Positions 20,092 to 22,600 of a stretch of DNA of 22,600 bases are shown here, one piece after another; the first letter of the stretch is position 1, and each line of letters starts with the position of its first letter. A program made the position numbers and the translations under genes. Source of the stretch: DASVHF01 sp036382695. Its GTDB lineage: Bacteria; Patescibacteriota; Microgenomatia; Woykebacterales; RBG-16-39-9b. The stretch spans positions 1 to 22,600 of the forward strand of contig DASVHF010000021.1 of NCBI GenBank assembly GCA_036382695.1, read 5' to 3'. Below the pieces are notes generated by a model, which saw only the letters and a program-made list of their open reading frames with translations, searched no databases and was not told the DNA's origin.

Positions 20092-21534
20092 TTACTCACC
20101 TCCCACTATTATTAAAACATCAAATTGTTCGCCCTCTGAAAGGGGTGAACCTACATTAATAGCATAGCGCTCCCTCAAATCCTTTGTCAAGAGGTCCAAG
20201 ATAGCTTTTTTACTGTTCTTAACTTGAAGGTTCGTAGATTGGTAGTTAAAATTGGCTGCATTACCAACATCTACTACATTGTAGCCTTTATCGATCAAGT
20301 AGTCACGTGCTTGACTGGCAGTGCCGACGGTTCCGGAGCCGTTCAATATTCGGATTTTATAATCGGCTTTATTGATCTCCACTTGAGGTTTTGAACTTGC
20401 GGTGGCTTCTTTCTTCTCAGTCTCTGGGGTGGCCTCTTTTGGTTTTCTGGCTGCAGAAGCAGGGGTTGCTTTAGATGGTGTAGCTGCTTTATCTTTATCA
20501 GAGGAAAGGAAGATATCTTTGAGGTTTGGCCAAAAAATGAGGATTGCCGCGGCGAACAGGATTACCAATGATATTAGTAGTAAAGATATTAAATTAAACC
20601 TTCTTTTGGTAGAGGAGCCGCTTGGGGCTCGTAAATTTTTTGAAATCTTAGATTTTGGGAATACGAAGCTTGAAGCATCATAAAAGGAGAGAGCGATTGC
20701 TCGACTGTAGTCCGCAAAATCGTAGCCAGTTTGTTGGGAAGATTCGGATGAATCATAAACAATCTGAGTAATAAACTTCCGGGCAATGAAAAAACTTTTC
20801 AAAAATTCTGTTTCCCGACCGTAAACATAAACGGTTTTCAGCGGTTCCTGATTATTCTTCGTGTATTCCACCTCTAAGATTTCTCTAGCCAGCATAATGA
20901 CATCTTTTTCTGATTGGGCTAGTGGTTTTTTCAACTTGAATGTAGATGAAAAAATGACTTCATCATTCACCACCAGTGAATAAATCAAATCTTCTTCTGA
21001 TGAGATGAATAGATAAGGTGGTTTCTTAGGACCAACTAATTTTGGAAAAATTGTCGGGGTAGGGACAATAGCTTTCAAGGAAAAACCAGCATCCTCAATG
21101 ATATTGGTCAAGATACGGAGAGATTCCAGCTTCGTTGCAACTACTTGGTAAGTTCGTGGTGAAATTTCTCGGTAAATCACACTTGCTTCGTCTAAGTTAA
21201 AGGGGAGGTCTGGAGCTATTTTTGTCTTTATTTCCTCACTTAGCTTCTTTGGTTTCTCTTCAAACCTTATGCTGGTAAAAAAAGTCTCTTGCTCATTTAA
21301 GCCCAACACGACGTTTTTTGTCTTCAAGCGGCTATAGTTTTCTAGAAAAAAAGTCTTCAGTGCTTCTCTAAAAACACTTTGATTTACCATCTGGCCGTTA
21401 AAAACTACCTGTGGGGGAAGGCTTTTTTTAGCAATAAAGGAAATCTTAAATCCTCTCGGGGTTGGGCGAGCAGAAACAGCTTTAATTGCCGTATCGGTAA
21501 ATACTAAAGTAGCAAATTTTGGACCAAATATCAT
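20092..21534 (-). CDS. PilM/GspL-like actin-fold protein fused through a TM helix to a LytR_C domain
   Basis: In type IV pilus systems PilM is a cytoplasmic actin-like ATPase bound to membrane PilN. Residues 1-270 have this plan: an N-terminal FGPKFATLVFTDTAIKAV strand, ALKTFFLENYSRLKTKNVVLGLNEQETFF, KTKIAPDLPFNLDEASVIYREI, LTNIIEDAGFSLKAIVPTP. The phosphate-binding DIGxxS and second-loop glycines are not evident, so nucleotide binding may be lost, as in GspL. A membrane helix at about 311-335 is followed by an A, K, P, T and E-rich wall-spanning linker (340-385) and a C-terminal LytR_C domain (about 393-480: KIRILNGSGTVGTASQARDYL, INVGSPL, FDVLIIVGG). PilN/PilO are absent from the visible operon; LytR_C stands where GspL has its periplasmic domain. 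AAGG precedes the ATG. The end of the gene encodes the SD for the pseudopilin. Confidence 0.82.
   Translation of the reverse strand: MIFGPKFATLVFTDTAIKAVSARPTPRGFKISFIAKKSLPPQVVFNGQMVNQSVFREALKTFFLENYSRLKTKNVVLGLNEQETFFTSIRFEEKPKKLSEEIKTKIAPDLPFNLDEASVIYREISPRTYQVVATKLESLRILTNIIEDAGFSLKAIVPTPTIFPKLVGPKKPPYLFISSEEDLIYSLVVNDEVIFSSTFKLKKPLAQSEKDVIMLAREILEVEYTKNNQEPLKTVYVYGRETEFLKSFFIARKFITQIVYDSSESSQQTGYDFADYSRAIALSFYDASSFVFPKSKISKNLRAPSGSSTKRRFNLISLLLISLVILFAAAILIFWPNLKDIFLSSDKDKAATPSKATPASAARKPKEATPETEKKEATASSKPQVEINKADYKIRILNGSGTVGTASQARDYLIDKGYNVVDVGNAANFNYQSTNLQVKNSKKAILDLLTKDLRERYAINVGSPLSEGEQFDVLIIVGGE
20096..20103 (-). promoter_or_regulatory. Perfect SD site deciding the CTG start of the pseudopilin
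   Basis: GGAGGTGA (20103-20096) lies within the last codons of the preceding gene (Gly-Gly-Glu, stop), six bases before CTG at 20089. It matches the anti-SD of bacterial 16S rRNA over eight bases, and no ATG, GTG or TTG lies in frame at a suitable distance. Confidence 0.75.
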
Positions 21535-21597
21535 TTTAGACCTTGCGTTTTATTGCGGCCATGTCCATTTTACCACTAAATGAATTGGTATTTAATC

Positions 21598-21981
21598 TTA
21601 TGGAACTAGCGACCAACCGGAATGATTAAAAACCCAGCCGGTGTCGTAGGAAGCAGTAACCTCTATTTTTTTGATGATGTTATCTTTCTGAGCCTGACTT
21701 GTGAGGGTACAGTCTCCGCCAGAAAGGTTATAAGTAATTGTTATGTCTATTGAGTCTTGACTTAGCGAATCTGACCCTGTGCAACCTCCTGGTTGCCTCA
21801 TTAGTTTGATTAATCCGTGTTCAGCACCAGCTTCCGCTGCGTAATAAACCCTTTGGCTAAGTTTATTTCGAGCACTTGCTTTGGCTTGGCCTAGCGATCG
21901 CAAAATTGCGCTAGTTAGTACGAGGGTAGCTATGGTAACCGCTACAATCATAATTATTAAAGCTTGACCTTTTTGGTTCAT
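21598..21981 (-). CDS. PilX/GspK-like minor pseudopilin
   Basis: The 127-residue protein starts MNQKGQALIIMIVAVTIATLVL, a short prepilin-type leader with likely cleavage after Gly5, then a hydrophobic helix without a Glu at mature position 5. This absence is typical of GspK/PilX tip subunits. It is followed by RVYYAAEAGAEHGLIKLMRQ, the usual motif after the helix in that group, and a small head with two Cys (GGCTGSD, GGDCTLT). It would sit at the filament tip with the PilW/GspJ-like protein, whose stop overlaps its ATG by ATGA. A 63-base gap separates it from the PilM-like gene, in which a TAAAAT box (minus strand) may provide an internal promoter. Confidence 0.82.
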   Translation of the reverse strand: MNQKGQALIIMIVAVTIATLVLTSAILRSLGQAKASARNKLSQRVYYAAEAGAEHGLIKLMRQPGGCTGSDSLSQDSIDITITYNLSGGDCTLTSQAQKDNIIKKIEVTASYDTGWVFNHSGWSLVP

Positions 21982-22496
21982 CTGGTGCCCACCACCGTTT
22001 CAAACGTTTTTTGTTTTGGCCCTCCCTTTGGGACCGTTGTCGATCGCAGAGTAAAAGTTATTTTGATTATTGGATTCCCTCCAGTATTGCCCACGCGTGT
22101 AAAAGTCATGTCTACTGGTGCGGTGACTAAGTTGCTTGTGAGGTAAATCCAGTCGGGGACCCCAACTTGCTGTCGTTGCAGATCCAGCGTCTGACTTCTT
22201 TGGCGATAAATATAATCATTCCCGTTTATTGTTAACCGAAGAAGAGGTTCAGAATCTCCAAGGTTGACTGGAATAACAACATTCTCTGCTCGGTGGATAT
22301 CATACGTAAGTCTATTGATTACATAGCGTGCATCATCTTGCAGGTCGTTTTTTGTACTAGCTTCGAGGGAAAATTCTCCAGTTCGCAGCATTATATCTAC
22401 AGCGATAATTAAAACAATCCCCAGCAAGGCAAAGTAAATAATCAGCTCTATCAAGCTAGCTCCTGTTTGCGATTTTTGTAGGAATTTCTTTATCAT
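21978..22496 (-). CDS. PilW/GspJ-like minor pseudopilin
   Basis: The leader MIKKFLQKSQTG is followed by ASLIELIIYFALLGIVLIIAVDIM, a prepilin helix with Glu at mature position 5. Then comes NDLQDDARYVINRLTYDIHRAENV, matching the arginine-rich second half of the stem in PilW/GspJ proteins, and a beta-rich head (LRLTINGNDYIYRQRSQTL, PVDMTFTRVGNTGGNPIIKITFTL). It is likely one of the tip-initiating minor subunits. The ATG overlaps the stop of the upstream partial gene and its stop overlaps the next ATG, both by ATGA, so the three are translated as one unit. The 172-residue length is at the short end for the family. Confidence 0.88.
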   Translation of the reverse strand: MIKKFLQKSQTGASLIELIIYFALLGIVLIIAVDIMLRTGEFSLEASTKNDLQDDARYVINRLTYDIHRAENVVIPVNLGDSEPLLRLTINGNDYIYRQRSQTLDLQRQQVGVPDWIYLTSNLVTAPVDMTFTRVGNTGGNPIIKITFTLRSTTVPKGGPKQKTFETVVGTR

Positions 22497-22600
22497 GGCG
22501 AATAGTTAATAGCTACATCTTCTACCACCGGGCTTGTACCGTTAATATTCGAAGAAAGAATAAATTTGTACCTAATATAACGACCGGCAACTTTTTGGAG
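22493..22600 (-). CDS. C-terminal end of the first visible gene of the pilus operon, partial
   Basis: A frame open to the window edge encodes 35 residues ending VVEDVAINYSP and then TGA (22495-22493), which overlaps the ATG of the PilW-like gene. The visible part (GRYIRYKFILSSNINGTSP) reads as the last strands of a beta-rich domain of the kind that ends pilin-operon head or concanavalin-like proteins, where a line on observed versus expected strand is common, but it is too short to name. The overlap and spacing place it in the same operon, so a minor pilin or adhesin is likely. Confidence 0.7.
   Translation of the reverse strand, partial: LQKVAGRYIRYKFILSSNINGTSPVVEDVAINYSP

Noticed and set aside
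1..22600. CRISPR arrays, tRNA or rRNA genes, IS elements, prophage or toxin-antitoxin modules
   Set aside because: I saw no spaced repeats, cloverleaf with T-arm motif, transposase frames or phage structural genes anywhere in the window. The ImmA/IrrE protein alone is not enough to call a mobile element.

Overview
The window reads as a chromosomal segment of an uncultivated, small-genome bacterium of the Candidate Phyla Radiation (Patescibacteria), most like Microgenomates or Katanobacteria. The grounds are: moderately AT-rich DNA; very tight packing with several 4-base ATGA overlaps; a DUF3048 protein, a DUF2207 protein with a glycine-rich tail, a winged-helix/nucleotidyltransferase regulator and stripped-down Sec and type IV pilus parts; and several membrane-anchored proteins of no clear family. 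TGA is used as a stop, so this is not one of the lineages that recode TGA as glycine. The lineage call is inference; no rRNA is present.

Layout. Positions 1-5177 (+): the 3' part of a DUF3048 gene, a wHTH-nucleotidyltransferase regulator, then secD, a membrane-anchored protein with a possible double-psi beta-barrel tail, a small helical protein, and secF, the last four closely coupled. Positions 5226-6995 (+): a DUF2207 membrane protein. Positions 7191-8810 (+): an orphan ImmA/IrrE-type metallopeptidase and a membrane-anchored glycoside-hydrolase-like protein. Positions 8807-9487 (-): a membrane-anchored SurA-N-like chaperone. Positions 9640-9776 (+): a near-consensus promoter followed by a compact, GC-rich, highly foldable segment that looks like an unrecognised structured RNA. 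Positions 9819-11468 (+): recJ, ending inside a large hairpin. Positions 11498-11875 (-): a GC-rich LysM membrane protein with its own strong promoter and Shine-Dalgarno (SD) site. Positions 12037-14812 (+): aspS and gltX. Positions 14842-17420 (+): two tandem paralogous histidine kinases. Positions 17481-18337 (+): a small membrane protein and a PAP2-family phosphatase lacking one motif histidine. Positions 18362-19558 (+): an anchored LppX/LprG-like exported protein. Positions 19655-22600 (-): a type IV pilus/pseudopilus operon with a partial gene, PilW/GspJ-like, PilX/GspK-like, a PilM/GspL-like protein fused to a LytR_C domain, and a pseudopilin apparently starting at CTG.

How it fits together. 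Most of the window serves the cell surface: export (SecD/SecF, SurA-N-like), wall binding or remodelling (LysM, possible DPBB, LytR_C, GH-like, PAP2), surface filaments (pilus operon) and sensing (histidine kinases). The aspS-gltX pair and recJ are housekeeping. The AspRS lacks the GAD insertion domain and carries the His of a non-discriminating anticodon site, which suggests Asn-tRNA is made by transamidation.

Most interesting points: (1) two unknown genes wedged between secD and secF; (2) the PilM-TM-LytR_C fusion in the pilus operon; (3) the putative structured RNA with a possible pseudoknot upstream of recJ; (4) promoter -10 boxes 6-10 nt before the start codon of nearly every operon-leading gene, implying leaderless mRNAs; (5) a CTG start behind a perfect SD for the pseudopilin.
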